Shown: positions 23,561 to 36,435, counted from the first letter of the stretch. The stretch is 64,000 nucleotides of DNA from Omphiscola glabra (GCA_964017045.1 OZ024802.1:11978435-12042434), one strand, 5' to 3'. The notes: generated by a model from the letters alone, not told the origin. A program made the numbers and translations.

Positions 23561-23965
23561 TTTTCGGATGCAAATCGTTTGAAAGAATTCATCGATGGTC
23601 AACGTCTTTTATTTGAGCCACACAGACCCACAGTTTTACGACTTCCCTTTCTCGTTTACTTCTTAAAAACGCAATCTTGAAAACTTTGAAATAAGAAATG
23701 CAACCGTGTTCGTTCAGAAATGGTTCTGTGGATGCACCTGAAACGGCTAGACGTACACAATCCAAACACCCTCCCCCACCACCACCACCCTTCCCAGTGT
23801 CCTCTCCCCCCCCCTACTCTCATCTACCATCCTGTACTATTCCGTTATACCCAGTATTTAAAAAAAAAAAAAGATTCAGTGACTGCCACTGTTTAAAAAA
23901 TGACTTGGCAATTTAGTGTAACGCCATTTCTCCACTAGCGCAACGGGTGCGAACCAACAGACATC
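23561..23965. other. unannotated stretch
   Basis: Contains C-rich tracts at 23768-23815 and a poly-A run at about 23862. No gene recognised. Confidence 0.5.
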
Positions 23966-23967
23966 GG

Positions 23968-24021
23968 TTGTACATAGTTACTTAAGTAAGCCGACGGTAC
24001 ATAGTTACTTAAGTAAGCCGG
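23968..24021. repeat. tandem duplication of 26 bp
   Basis: GTACATAGTTACTTAAGTAA followed by GCCG is present twice in tandem, followed by a G-rich tract. Confidence 0.92.
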
Positions 24022-24294
24022 GGGGAGGGGCGGGGGGGGGTATACATTTTCACTACAGATTTGACCTAAAAGGCATCCACAGTTTTGCAGCCGAAAATGT
24101 TAATTGGCAGTTTATTGTAAATTCCCAACAAGAAATACTTGGTTCTCCAATTCTACTGACAGCAAGTACGTGAAAGCACGATGTTGCTGACGGTTGACAA
24201 AATGGAATGCGATGAGAGGGAGGGATGCATTTTTATACTTTTTTGGAAACTATATACATATATTTTAAAGACAGCCTCCGGCTATTCAATATTA

Positions 24295-24624
24295 CGAAGT
24301 GGCTTTAGGTACACGGGTTAATTCTTCAGTTTTACTAAAATAAACTACGACGAATGACATCCGAATAGCATTGAGCTTAATGGTACCCGGGTGCGAATGG
24401 CGGCGCTGCGTGTCCAGGTCCGCTTTGACTAATGCTATTCGGATGTCATTTGTAGTAGTTTATTTTAGTTGAAATGAAGAATTAAGTTTACAAACGTATA
24501 GTACATTCAATTATCTTTCATTTGATAGCTCATTTGGTCTTACAAACCCAACAATAATATTTTAAATCGTTTTTTAATCCCAACCTCTCAGTTCTGGTAC
24601 CCGTGCATACCTATAGGTGCAGCC
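24295..24624. mobile_element. MULE-like long-TIR MITE, internally rearranged copy
   Basis: A 330-bp element starting CGAAGTGGCTTTAGG and ending CCTATAGGTGCAGCC. Flanking 9-mers TCAATATTA (24286-24294) and TTAATATTA (24625-24633) agree at 8 of 9 positions. The left arm has lost the GAGAGGTTGGG segment. The right arm is full length and carries AGTAGTTTATTTTAGTT, CTTTCATTTGATAGCT and CCAACCTCTCAG in inverse order to the 12749 copy. Confidence 0.82.
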
Positions 24625-24633
24625 TTAATATTA

Positions 24634-25430
24634 TATCACCATTCTCAATTTGTTATTATCTCACTATTCGTGCCACAATGTATCATTATTTTTGAATTGT
24701 TGTTATTTCTTGCCATATCTATAACTTTGGGAACTTTTTTCTTTCTTCCGGATATATCTTTTATTTCGTTACCATTTTTCCGAGGTATGTCTATTATTAT
24801 TTACCCCTGATTATTATTTTTTTTAAGTTTTAATTTTCCATTCGAAGTCTACGCCCAAATCTTAATATTCTTCCACCTCTCTCTTTTGATCTCTGTTTTA
24901 TCTAAACCCCTCCTTGAATTTTGTAAGGACATCTAGCTACGCTCCTGGGTGCAATAGAATGTCAATGACGTTAAAAATGCAAAGATCCTGCGACACGCAC
25001 TACAAAACGTGATTGTCTAACAGTGAACAAAAAAAAAATATTTTTTTTAAAAATGTAAATTTCAAAGTTTTGCCTTAAATATGTTTTAGGTTTTTAAATA
25101 TTGACTTAGGCTCCGTTGGTCTCATCTTTTGTTATTTTAAATCAGGGATGCCAGGACTGCGCAGTCTGTACGAGTGTTTGGATGGGGGTGGGGTATACCA
25201 CCTTCATGTCAGCATGGTATGCGTCAAGCACAGATATCTTTTAAGCGGAATTCGGAGCTGGGGCTCGCAGCTATGGAGTAGGGCGATTTTGCCTGGAGCT
25301 TGGAGCATTAAAATTTCTTACTGCTCCGAGATTTAAAAAAAAAAAATATATATAAATTTATCAAGCGCAATTTGAATAGTATAATTTGTACTTAAGCTTT
25401 TTTTTTTCAAATTAATGTATTTAAAATGAT
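24634..25430. other. unannotated stretch
   Basis: No recognisable gene or mobile element. Short A runs lie near 25028 and 25336. Confidence 0.5.
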
Positions 25431-25432
25431 GC

Positions 25433-26190
25433 TTCTACCAGCTATTTTGTCCACTCTTCCACCAACTATGTTGCCTACTCTTCTATCTATTATGTAGCCC
25501 CATTCTTCTACCTGTTACGTCGCCCCACTATTTAAAAATCTAGTTGCCCCACTCTTCTACCACCTATGTTGCCCTCTTTTCTACCAGCTATGTTGCCCAC
25601 TCTTCTACCTGCTATGTTTCCCACTCTTCTACCTGCTATGTCACCCCACTTTTGAAAATCTAGTTGCCCACTCTTCTACCAGCTATGTTGCCAACTCTTC
25701 TACCTGCTATGTTGCTCCAAACATTTCCAACTATTATCTTGCCCCATTCATATATCAGCTATGTTGCCCACTCTTCTACCTGCTATGTTGCCAACTCTTC
25801 TACCAGCTATGTTGCCTACTCTTCTACCTGCTATGTTGCCCACTCTTCTACCTGCTATGTTGCCACACTTTTGAAAATCTAGTTGCCCACTCTTCTACCA
25901 GCTATGTTGCCAACTCTTCTACCTGCTATGTTGCTCCAAACACTTCCAACTATTATCTTGCCCCATTCATATATCAGCTATGTTGCCCACTCTTCTACCT
26001 GCTATTTTGTCCACTCTTCTACCTGCTATGTCGCCCCACTTTTGAAAATCTAGTTGCCCACTCTTCTACCAGCTATGTTGCCAACTCTTCTACCTGCTAT
26101 GTTGCTCCAAACACTTCCAACTATTATCTTGCCCCATTCATATATCAGCTATGTTGCTCCACTCTTCTACCTGTTATGTGCTGGTACATG
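25433..26190. repeat. 24-bp minisatellite with higher-order structure
   Basis: The basic unit GCTATGTTGCCCACTCTTCT plus ACCT repeats with ACCAGC and CAACTC variants. A longer block containing CACTTTTGAAAATCTAGTTG, then CTCCAAACACTTCCAACTAT and CCCCATTCATATATCAGC, occurs three times (from about 25648, 25868 and 26038). This is a higher-order repeat of roughly 170-220 bp. Confidence 0.94.
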
Positions 26191-26267
26191 CATTTGTAAT
26201 GTCAAGTTAATAAGATGGTTTAGTAGATGGTTTAGTGACAATAATTAACACCATTCTTTAAACCCAT

Positions 26268-27632
26268 CAGCATCCCACTCAACCGCCCCACTCAACCACC
26301 CAACTCAACCACCCCACTCAACCACCCCACTCAACCACCACACTCAACCACCACACTCAACCACCACCCCACTCAACCTTCACACTCAACCACCACACTC
26401 AACCACCCCACTCAACCACCACACTCAACCACCCCACTCAACAACCCCACTCAACCACCACACTCAACCACCAACCCACTCAACCTTCACACTCAACCAC
26501 CACACTCAACCACCACACTCAACCACCCCACTCAACCACCACACTCAACCACACCACTCAACCACCCCACTCAACCACCACAATCAACCACCCAACTGAA
26601 CCACACCTCTCAACCACCCCAATTAACCACCCCACTCAACCACCACACTCAACCCTCACACTCAACCACCCAACTCAACCACCCCACTCAACCACATCTC
26701 TCAAACACCCCACTCAACCACCCAACTCAACCACCCCACTCAACCAACAAACTCAACCACCCAATTCAACCACCCAACTCAACCGCCACACTCAACCACC
26801 ACACTCAACCATTAAACTCAACCACCCCACTCAACCACCAAACTCAACCACCACACTCAACCAACACACTCAACCAACACACTCAACCACCACACTCAAC
26901 CACCACCCCACTCAACCATTACACTCAACCAGCACAATCAACCACCCCACTCAACCACCAAACTTAACCACCACACTCAACCACCCCACTCAACCATTAC
27001 ACTCAACCACCACACTCAACCACCCCACTCAACCATTACACTCAACCACCACACTCAACCACCACCCCACTCAACCATTACACTCAACCAGCACAATCAA
27101 CCACCCCACTCAACCACCAAACTCAACCACCACACTCAACCACCCCACTCAACCATTACACTCAACCACCACACTCAACCACCCCACTCAACCATTACAC
27201 TCAACCACCACACTCAACCACCACCCCACTCAACCATTACACTCAACCAGCACAATCAACCACCCAACTCAACCACCCAACTCAACCACCACACTCAACC
27301 ACCCCACTCAACCATTACACTCAACCACCACACTCAACCACCCCACTCAACCAATACACTCAACCACCACACTCAACCAACACACTCAACCACCAAACTC
27401 AACCACCACAATAAAAAAACCCACTCAACCACCACAATCAACCACCCCACTCAACCACCAAACTCAACCACTACACTCAACCACCCCACTCAACCATTAC
27501 ACTCAACCACCACACTCAACCACCCCACTCAACCAACAAACTCAACCAGCCCACTCAACCATTACACTCAACCAGCCCACTCAACCATTACACTCAACCA
27601 GCCCACTCAACCAACAAACTCAACCACCAAAG
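26268..27632. repeat. 13-bp C/A-rich minisatellite, about 100 copies
   Basis: About 1.36 kb of ACTCAACCACCAC-type 13-mers with CCCC, AATT and CATTA variants. The given strand is nearly free of G, so the complement is G/T-rich. Longer blocks carrying CAACCATTACACTCAACCAG recur several times between 26900 and 27300, which shows block duplication. Confidence 0.97.
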
Positions 27633-27749
27633 ACTCCTCACATTAAATGCTCTTTAATATTTCGTTAATTTAAAGTAATTTTTCTATGTTTTTCGAAGTA
27701 ATGCATGTGTATTCATTTTATTTAATTCATCTTGAAATGTTCAGACCGA

Positions 27750-27771
27750 CCGGGGGGGGGGGGGGGGGGGC
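27750..27771. repeat. poly-G run of about 20 nt
   Basis: Uninterrupted G run preceded by ACCGACC. It is the longest of the many G or C runs in the window. Confidence 0.95.
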
Positions 27772-29280
27772 GGTGAGCTTTTTTATTTATATGGGCCTTG
27801 AGAAATAAACTTAACCCTGCCACATGTCAGAAATACAAACAAATATAACCCTGTCACATACCAGAAACGTCTTGGAATTCTTGGTTACAGATCACTTACT
27901 CTTCTAAAGCATCGCTAAAAAGGTAAAACGGTCCGTCTATCATCAGTGAAAATCGAGTGACCTCCCCAGAAGTATTGGTGCAAACTTAAGGAGGAATACT
28001 TGGAATAGTGATATATTTATAAATATTAATAACATGCAGTCCACTTCCTGATTTTTCCTTTTGGTATATAAAAAGGAGAACAAATAGTTTCAGAGTAAAC
28101 ATTTATTGTATATGGACGACCCATACAGCTGCTTAGCTATAAATTGACAACCTGAGACACTGCCTGCGAGGATCTGATCTGTTGGTGCGTAGCACTTCAC
28201 TGTTGAATCGGCGCGCAAATATTTGAAATTCTCATTGCTCTATTTTCAAAAAAAAAATATATTTAAAAAAAAATTGTATTTATACACCCTATAAATCCGG
28301 AAATACATTCAGATTTGTAAGTTTGAACGTGTACGGCAGCAGTGCTGATCCGAGACAGGAATCACTTGGTGCAGAGGATATACATTAGACATTTTAATAT
28401 ATGATGTTTGAGTACTTTTATAGCGCTTGCCTCTAAATTGTCCTAACATCTCTTTAAAGAAGAAGTCTTTAAATGGTTCTTAAATGACTTTTTATCATTT
28501 TCAATGTCCCTCAAAGATCCAGGAAAACTGTTCCACAAAGGCATATGAGAGCATAAATATGAACATTGCAATTATATTACATAGTATTATATGATTATAA
28601 AAAAAATGCTCCCCATTTGTACACCTATATTTTTTTTTCCTTAACTTATTGAACGGTGAGTAAATGTCCCCTGTTGCCACGCCCATGAAGCGACCGCTGC
28701 ACTGCAATGTATTGTGAAATAAAGTTTTCCGCTCCGAAGAGTGTTGACTCTAAGGCGGAAAATTAAACGAGTGGGGTGGGGCTTGTCCTGTATGCGCGTG
28801 TAACATAATCCGACTTTGCATGTCTTGCCCAAACCACTTGGCACATATAATCTTTGATTTTGTTCTTTCAATTCACGTTTGTGGAATACCGTGTAGTTGA
28901 AGCATGTTTGACTGAATTGTCGCGAGAATGTTTGAACAGTGGTCTCCAACATTCGTAGTTAGAGGTCTAAATTTTCAGCTGAATTTAAAAGAAAATTAAG
29001 TTCTAATTTTAAAAAGAATGTGGTTTTTTTTTTTCAATATCTCTACATTTCTTAAATTAAAATTGCATCACTAGTTGTCCAATGATTGTCCACTAACTGG
29101 TCATTTTTTTTTTTGGGGGGGGGGGGTCTAAGGTTTATTAAAATGTACATACTTTTTTATAAATATTAAGTAGATTTAAATCATCAAATTCCTTAACGCC
29201 TTTGATCATATTGAAATTCAAAAATTCTTTCAGTTAACAGATCATCATTTACGGGACAATGCCAGCACTTAGCTCTCGAT
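27772..29280. other. unannotated AT-rich stretch
   Basis: No gene recognised. The frame at 28641-28952 (minus) has no domain that I recognise. A G run lies at about 29116-29127. The segment 28400-28700 has the mixed composition of an old interspersed repeat, but I could not assign it. Confidence 0.45.
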
Positions 29281-29284
29281 GACC

Positions 29285-29440
29285 ACATTTAGACTTGGAA
29301 CCCAGGCTCTCGATTATTGGCCTATAAATAAAAGAGGTGAGCTTGGAAACAAGGCTCTCGTTAATTGGTATAATATATATATATATATAAAACAGATAGA
29401 CCTGGAACCAAGGCTTTCTACTTCTGGCCTGTCACAGTAA
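29285..29440. repeat. about 55-65 bp tandem unit, 3 copies (also at 34975-35040)
   Basis: Each copy has ACTTGGAACC or AGACCTGGAACC, then AAGGCTCTCG or AAGGCTTTCT, then ATTGGCCTAT or a variant, with an AT or A-rich spacer. A further copy lies 5.6 kb away at about 34975-35040 (GATTTGGAACCAAGGCCCTC and TATTGGCCTATATA). That indicates a dispersed family. Confidence 0.75.
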
Positions 29441-30895
29441 ATAGTTTTTACTTGGAAATTGTTTGTGATGTATGTTTAAAATTATAGAAATTCAGTGGAA
29501 CATATCTACCGATGCACACATACATTTTATCCACCCTCAGATTCAAATACACACAAATCTGACTATAATATTTTAAATTCAATGGCATGATTAGATTAGT
29601 AGTGAGTAGCAGAGTGGGCTTCCATATTTGTTTTGCAGAGAACGCTCTTGGTTGGGTTCAATAGAGCTTTGAAAGTGTGGTCCTTGGGTGCAATTTTTAA
29701 ATATTACCAATATCCCTATATAAAAACTTTTGCTTTGTTTATTTAATAATTATAACATTTCAAATAAAAAGCAAAAGTCTAGGGATAGCAAGTTACACAT
29801 TTATGAAAAGAAAAACTTATAATTGTTATAATCTAAAATTAACAAATTAAAATTTCAAAATATATAATATAATAATTATTTTTTTTTTTGTTGTTGTAAA
29901 AATGAACATGTGAATTTTATTTTTATGGTTCATGAAAATACTTCCAAACTAGTAGGGATCGTTGCAAAGTATAAATATATTATCCTGGTGTTACTTAATT
30001 AACATTTATAAATAAGCACAAATTACAAGAAGAGAAAACAAAAAAAGACTTAACATATTTATTAAGCATGTTGTTATATTTCTTTTTATAGTCGATTTTT
30101 TTTTTAACTCACCTTATTTTTTAATTTTTACCATCAATCATATTTTTCAATCATGTCTATATCTCGTCATAATGCGCTCACCTGATTTTCCAAAAGTTCA
30201 GCAGTTTAATGTTTTGTTTCCAAGAAAGTTTATAACAGAAACATAATCAAATAGTTTAATAATAATATTATTGATATTTTATATTATTTTTTTTTAATGT
30301 ATCCATTATCCATTATCCAGTTATTTTTACTTTAGCATTAACTAATATTAGAATAAGTTGCAATTTTAAAAATATAAATTAACTTTTCACTTAAATTTAG
30401 ACGAATATTCCTTAAGGATTTCACTAGGAAGAATTCTGAATTAGATGAGGAGTCAAGTTTCATATCAATACTTTGAATTATCCATTATCAAACAAACTAA
30501 CCACTAACATGAATCATGTGCTGCAGTGGCCCTGATTTTAAAAGCAAATTGAAATTTTTAATTTAAATGTGATCAAAGAATTAGCTTAAATTTGAATTTA
30601 AAAGTAATTGGAAACAAACATTTTGAGAAGAAATAGATTTGAACGAAAAAAATTGTTAATGCTTCTCTTTTGCAAATCTGATTCCTAAAAAGATCTAAAA
30701 TTACTTCATGGCCATTGCAAAATTAGATATTTTAAGAAAAGTTTCTATTAAAATGTATCTGTTATAGGGAAAAATGAATTTCTAACCAAAGTTATGTGTC
30801 TAAAATTAGATTTGATATGTATTGAAAAGTTTGAAGTTACTTTATAAAAACAAAAATGTGGAAGCAAACATGTTAAGAGGTGGTCAACAAGTATA
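29441..30895. other. unannotated very AT-rich stretch
   Basis: No reading frame of note, no transposon end and no tandem array. The composition would fit a long intron or intergenic DNA. Confidence 0.5.
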
Positions 30896-30899
30896 ATTC

Positions 30900-31082
30900 C
30901 TTTTATTACTGCAGGCATTCCTTGGGGTATTTCTATTGAACCTATAATTTATTTTATTCCTGCTGGCATTCCTTGAGGTATTTCTATTGAACCTTTAATT
31001 TATTTTATTGCTCCAGGCATTCTTTGAGGTATTTCTATTGAACCTATATTTTATTGTACTGCTGCAGCTGTACCCTTAAGGT
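30900..31082. repeat. about 54-bp minisatellite, 3 to 4 copies
   Basis: Units contain GGCATTCCTTGGGGTATTTC and TATTGAACCTATAATTTATT. The last copy is truncated at GCTGCAGCTGTACCC. Confidence 0.9.
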
Positions 31083-31454
31083 ATTTTTTTTATTAAACCG
31101 AACCTGAGTCTTTTTTATCATTCCCCTGGTTTCAATCATTTTATTTTAAGACTTACCTTTCATCTTTGTTATAGTAGTTTCTTACTAAACAAAGATTTAT
31201 GCCCCTTTTTGTAACAATATACTTTATTGTGAACTGCATAAAGACTATGAATGTAGTTATTATATTGATACTTAAGGTCTGGTCATCGATAGAGGTTAGT
31301 TTAAGGATGCTTCTATTTTCACATGCACCATAGGGAACCTATTGAAGAAGTTTAACGATTTTTAAAAGAAATTATCTGCATTGACATATGCTGAGTGATG
31401 TACATGTTTGAATGGTATCTATTGTTTTAGTCTTTTATAGATTCAATGAGATTT

Positions 31455-31557
31455 CTGATACTCATCACTTAATAATGATTTAATGATAATGAGACGCTTG
31501 ATATTCATCACTTAGTAATGATTTAATGAGAAGCCTGATACTCATCACATAGCAATG
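31455..31557. repeat. about 34-50 bp degenerate repeat, 3 copies
   Basis: GATACTCATCACTTAATAAT and ATTTAATGA-type segments recur with indels (GATATTCATCACTTAGTAAT; GATACTCATCACATAGCAAT). Confidence 0.8.
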
Positions 31558-31985
31558 AAATGAAAAATTTTTATCAGAACAAATAAAGTTAAGAGTTGTT
31601 GTTTTTTTTTAAAGTAAAATTTTAATATAATTCTTTGTCATAACAATTAATTAAAAGCTATTATCTAAAAAAAAAAAGGCTTAGTCTATAAGGAAATGAA
31701 TATCTTATGAAAAATGTATTTGGGATTATTGTTTTTTTTAAAAAAAGATAAAGAACACATAAAATATAGGCCTAATAAAATTTAAAACTTGAAATATAAT
31801 TTAAAAAGGGCAGCTTTTGTTGCCAATGATAATAATCTTCATGTTGAGAAACTAGCTCTTAAATTAGACATTGAAGGTGAAGTGAAAAAATGTTAATACC
31901 TCTTTAGTGATGAGATAAAATTCAATATGAGAGCGAAATAGACTTAATTTGAAAGTTAAAGAAACTCAAAAGCAAATAATGTACA
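31558..31985. other. unannotated very AT-rich stretch
   Basis: Nothing recognised apart from A and T tracts. Confidence 0.5.
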
Positions 31986-31989
31986 TTCA

Positions 31990-32305
31990 ATGGAAGCATT
32001 TTTATGCTGTTAATTGAGATATAATTAATTAAATAATTAATATTTTATGCTGTTGAGATATAATTAATGAAATCATTAATATTTTATGCTGTTAAATGAG
32101 ATATAACTAATTAAATCATTAATATTTTATGCTGTTAATTGAGATATAATTAATGAAATCATTAATATTTTATGCTGTTAATTGAGATATAATTAATGAA
32201 ATCATTAATATTTTATGATGTTAAATGAGATATAACTAATCAAATCGTTAATATTTTATCCTGTTAATTGAGATATAACTAATCAAATCATTAATATTTT
32301 TAACA
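31990..32305. repeat. 43-bp AT-rich minisatellite, 7 copies
   Basis: Units contain TTAATTGAGATATAATTAAT and GAAATCATTAATATTTTATG. Each unit has several self-complementary ATTAAT steps. Confidence 0.93.
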
Positions 32306-32369
32306 ATTTGTTTTTTTTTCCCGTTTAATATTCTACATAAAATTGTAACATTAACATAGTTTTTTACTC

Positions 32370-32690
32370 AGCATTTTAACCGTCACATGCCTATGTACTT
32401 AGGTTGTAACCATCACACACATATTTTGGATAGAGCACCATCACATGCCTATGGCCATTGTTGCAAACCGTCACAAACATATTTTGGAAAGAGCATTGTC
32501 TCATGTCGACATCCTTAGGTAATGCAATACTGTAAAATAATGCATTAACCGTTTAATCTTCTGTCCTTAATTGCTACCTTCTGATATCATGTCCATAGGT
32601 TTTAACCAGCACATTACCATGGTCTGTGGGGTTACTATCCTCACATATGTTGTGCATAGGTTTATACCGCCACATTACCATGTCCTTAGG
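32370..32690. repeat. degenerate repeat with CATCACA/CCATCACATG motifs
   Basis: Loose repetition of AACCGTCACATGCCTATG, AACCATCACACACATATTTTG and similar blocks at irregular 50-70 bp spacing. It is probably an old minisatellite. Confidence 0.5.
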
Positions 32691-34030
32691 TTATGCTGAG
32701 ATAAGCAAACTACTAAGGTTTGTCATTAGATCTAATCTAAAATGCATCAATTTATTTTAAGTTCTATAAATTGCAACATTTCATAAGTTATACACATTTT
32801 TTTTAAAAATTTAAGTCATATTAGTGAAATGTATTCATATTATTTTTTAAGAAAGACACACATACATATATATTAAATAGCAAATGCTATTTCAAAGTCT
32901 TAATTTAACACTTTTTAAAAAAGAGATTATTTATAACAGCACATGAATCAAAGAAATTATAATATTTATGTTATGTGATTGGTTGATAAAAATGGGGTAA
33001 TATAATTGAAGGTGATAAGCTGTAGATTGTCTAACAAACAACGTTCTAGAACATTGTAAATATTTTTATAGATCACCATCTGTTACTTTTAGAGTTATAG
33101 AGAGAGTAATAGTCTTAAGTTTTAAGTAAAAATACAGATTAAAGTGTAGCCTATACTGTATTTCAATTTAAAATATTTTGTTAAAATAAAAGTTATGCTT
33201 TTTGGGATTAAACCTAATCTGCAGGCTTGTAATCTTCAAGTAAGTATTGTCAATGTAAAGGACACATTTGGTCTTTCAAAATTGTTAAGAAAAATTGATC
33301 TACTAATTTTTAATAAAGTCAAAGTCAATAAATAATAACGTAAATTTATTTGAAAACCAAGTTCTCTTGCCTTAATTGACTAATGTACCCTGGACCCTAT
33401 TTTACGCTTACTATGAAAATGTAGCCTATATAATAGGCATATACACAGATGGTGGATGCGGGAATAAAACATATTGCAAGCATAAAACGCCACTACGATT
33501 ATAATAGTCGCCAATTTAAGTTAAAGCCCCAAAAAAATTTTTTGAAATGTGTTGTCTGCAATATTTAACAATCGATTATTTGGTTAGAGTGATCTGTCCC
33601 TGAATAAAATTGAAAGAACTATTTTCATTCGATCAGCTCTAACATTATTGCCTGCTTAAACCAATGAAATCCGTTAAATCATGCGAGCACTTTTTCTTTT
33701 AGGTCATGAGCCGAAAACTTAATTTTTGTTGTTCGCATATATCTGTATTTTTTAAAATTAATTTATATATTTGGCGACATTATTAATACGGTATTAAACT
33801 ATATTTACATCAATAAAGAGGTATTGAATTTTTTTAAATAGTTCTTGCTTAGTATCAAACATGTGCAATCTGTTTTCAATTTATATATTAGGATAAAAGC
33901 ATGATTTTGAAAGAAAAGGTAGGTGTTCATTCTAAATTGTACAATGGCAACACATGCTTTAAAAAATATGCTACTATCATAATTTTAAAAGTACGCAATT
34001 CCATGTATGTTGAGCTAGAAAAAATAAAAA
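32691..34030. other. unannotated AT-rich stretch
   Basis: No gene, MITE or array recognised. The short frame 33901-34125 ends in the AT microsatellite. Confidence 0.5.

Positions 34031-34032
<2 letters not shown>

Positions 34033-34075
<43 letters not shown>
34033..34075. repeat. (TA)n microsatellite, about 20 units
   Basis: Uninterrupted TA dinucleotide tract. Confidence 0.96.
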
Positions 34076-34974
34076 CGAGCGTATATACGTTTCATCATTT
34101 ATTATTAAATTTAAAGCGTTTGTAGGTTACTTTAAAATGTGCTACTTTTGTAACACAGTTTCCTGAAAAACCATAGGTTTTAAAAAAATACTTAGCCTAT
34201 ATTTAATTTATGAAATTCCTAACTTCTTTTTTCTGTTAATTATCAGAATAATAAACAATTTGTCCCACCTATTTGCATGCATTTTTGTTAAAATATTTTT
34301 AAAAGATTGAAATCCACTACAAAGTTAAAAAGAAACGAAAACGAAGTTTTTGTGAAATAGCATTTCAATTTTTTATATATATTTTTTCTTGGTTGGGGTT
34401 GGGGGTGCAGTAATTTTAGAAAGAACTTATTCTTTCAAATAAATTCCATGGAACTGGTAATAGAAAAAATGTTTTAAATTATATCGAAGAGGCATTCTAA
34501 CTAAATAGTGGGAAATGCATGCTTTATTTTAATTTCATTTTCCCTCATTTTTAAAATCACACATTAATAAATATATGCTGTCTTTCATGTCGTTCTTAAT
34601 ATAATTAAACCGTTCATGTACGATTTATAAAAATTACCAGTTTTAACAGCCCATAAACATGTATAGAAGTACAAGCAAAACCACAAAACAGTATTTTGTA
34701 CTTGACTCTGGTAAAACTTGAAAATTTTCAGAAAAGTTAATTGTTATTCATAAGTTGTGTTTTTTCATTCACCGTGTAAAATGATGTTAGTAGTGATTTA
34801 TTGAGATGGAAATCTTTTTTTTTTTTTTTTTTTTTTTAAGTAGCACCCCAGAACTAGTTTAAGTAAAAATTAAAAACCACATTAGCATTTAGCAATAATA
34901 ATATTTAAAGAAATATTTGTATAACACAACCAGGTCAAATATATATATAAATGCATAAATATACACATATATAT
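34076..34974. other. unannotated AT-rich stretch
   Basis: Contains a poly-T run of about 22 nt at 34817-34839. Nothing else recognised. Confidence 0.5.
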
Positions 34975-35040
34975 GTAACAGGTAGATTTGGAACCAAGGC
35001 CCTCGTCTATTGGCCTATATATATACAACAGATTATCCCT
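34975..35040. repeat. dispersed copy of the 29285-29440 unit
   Basis: GATTTGGAACCAAGGCCCTC followed by TATTGGCCTATATATATACA and CAGATTATC matches the unit at 29285-29440 in the same orientation. Confidence 0.7.
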
Positions 35041-35150
35041 TTGACATCGATACTCTAGTGTGTTGACTCTGCCATTCCTGCCTTCCATTAGTTGATTTAA
35101 AGGTTATTCAATCCAAAGAGCAAACACCAATCGTCATTATGGAAGTCTTT

Positions 35151-35182
35151 CCCCCCCCCCCCCCCCACACACACACACACCC
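35151..35182. repeat. poly-C run followed by (CA)n
   Basis: About 16 C residues, then about seven CA dinucleotides. Confidence 0.95.
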
Positions 35183-36400
35183 GATCTCCTGGCTATTCTT
35201 GAACGCATGGTGGTACCAGAGGTAGTTTAGTCATCGTTGAAGAAAAAAAGGAGAATTTTTCATATGACTATAATGTTGAATTTCTTTATATATTTCTTCA
35301 TTTAAATGCTTTAACCGCCATGGACATCGTCTTAACATGTAGCTGCAATGTAGAAAAGCTTAAATAACTTTTGACGCTACTAGTTTAAAATCAATGGTCT
35401 TAATGTCATCATTGAAAAAGATATAATTTTATTTTTAAATAGGTCACGCAAAGTTAATGTACATAATTTATTTACATAGTTTCTTTTAGAATTTAAATAG
35501 CTCTTTTTTTTACGCTAATTAAACTCAATTGTTTTGTTTAAACTGTTATATTTTAATATAGTTTCCCTGCATTGTATTATTGTGTTATGCATTATGCATT
35601 TACTTAAAGGTAATGCTGGGTTGTCAGCGGTTAATTTTAAGTATAACAATATTATTGTTCGTCCTTCGCACACGATTATGATAAAGGCAAGTTTCGGCTG
35701 GAGTAGTAGTCTTGACCTGAGCTGTACTTTGTTTTTAGTGAGGGAGAGTGGCTCAATTCGTCACCCGCACTCTCTCGTCCTTGCCTATTTGATTCAAGGG
35801 CAAGACTAAGTCAAGATGACCGAAAATAGACCAGGGTGTAATGGATGATCAGTAGTGTGCGTGTATGTCTCACTGTGCTCTTTACGTGTTCCCCGTTGCA
35901 GAGGTTGTCGGATTGTTCATTGTGTCAATGTCATACCACATACGGGACTCCAACTCCGGGTTTGATTTCAGAGTTTGCCTTCTCTTAGACGAGTTGCGAT
36001 CCAAGGCTAACGAGTCCCATCCACCCGTGGTGCTGGTGTTGCTTTTATCCATTACACTCAAATTTAAATGCACACACGTCAACACATAGATATAAACATA
36101 CAATAAAATACTCACGCACACGTCCACGCACACTCAAAAACAAATCGTAACATTTCCTTCTAACTCTCCACATAATGCTTAAAATACGTCAATATTTATT
36201 TTTTATAAATCCGTTGCGATAGCTATGGTTAAATCTGACAACTTAACCACCCCCGCGCATGTCACGGATTGGCCACTTTTAGAAATAATTAATTTACTGA
36301 TATACGAAAATTGCAAGACAGCGCAAATTTCCCTGGCGATATAAACAAAAATAAAAACTGTTAAAAAATTGGTAGTTAAAAATCTTTCATGAAATAGTCT
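35183..36400. other. unannotated stretch
   Basis: No recognisable gene. Frames at 35534-35809 and 35865-36089 (plus) and 35882-36133 (minus) have no domain that I recognise. Confidence 0.45.
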
Positions 36401-36435
36401 TATGTTTTTTTTTTGTCTACCTCTACCATTTCTAG

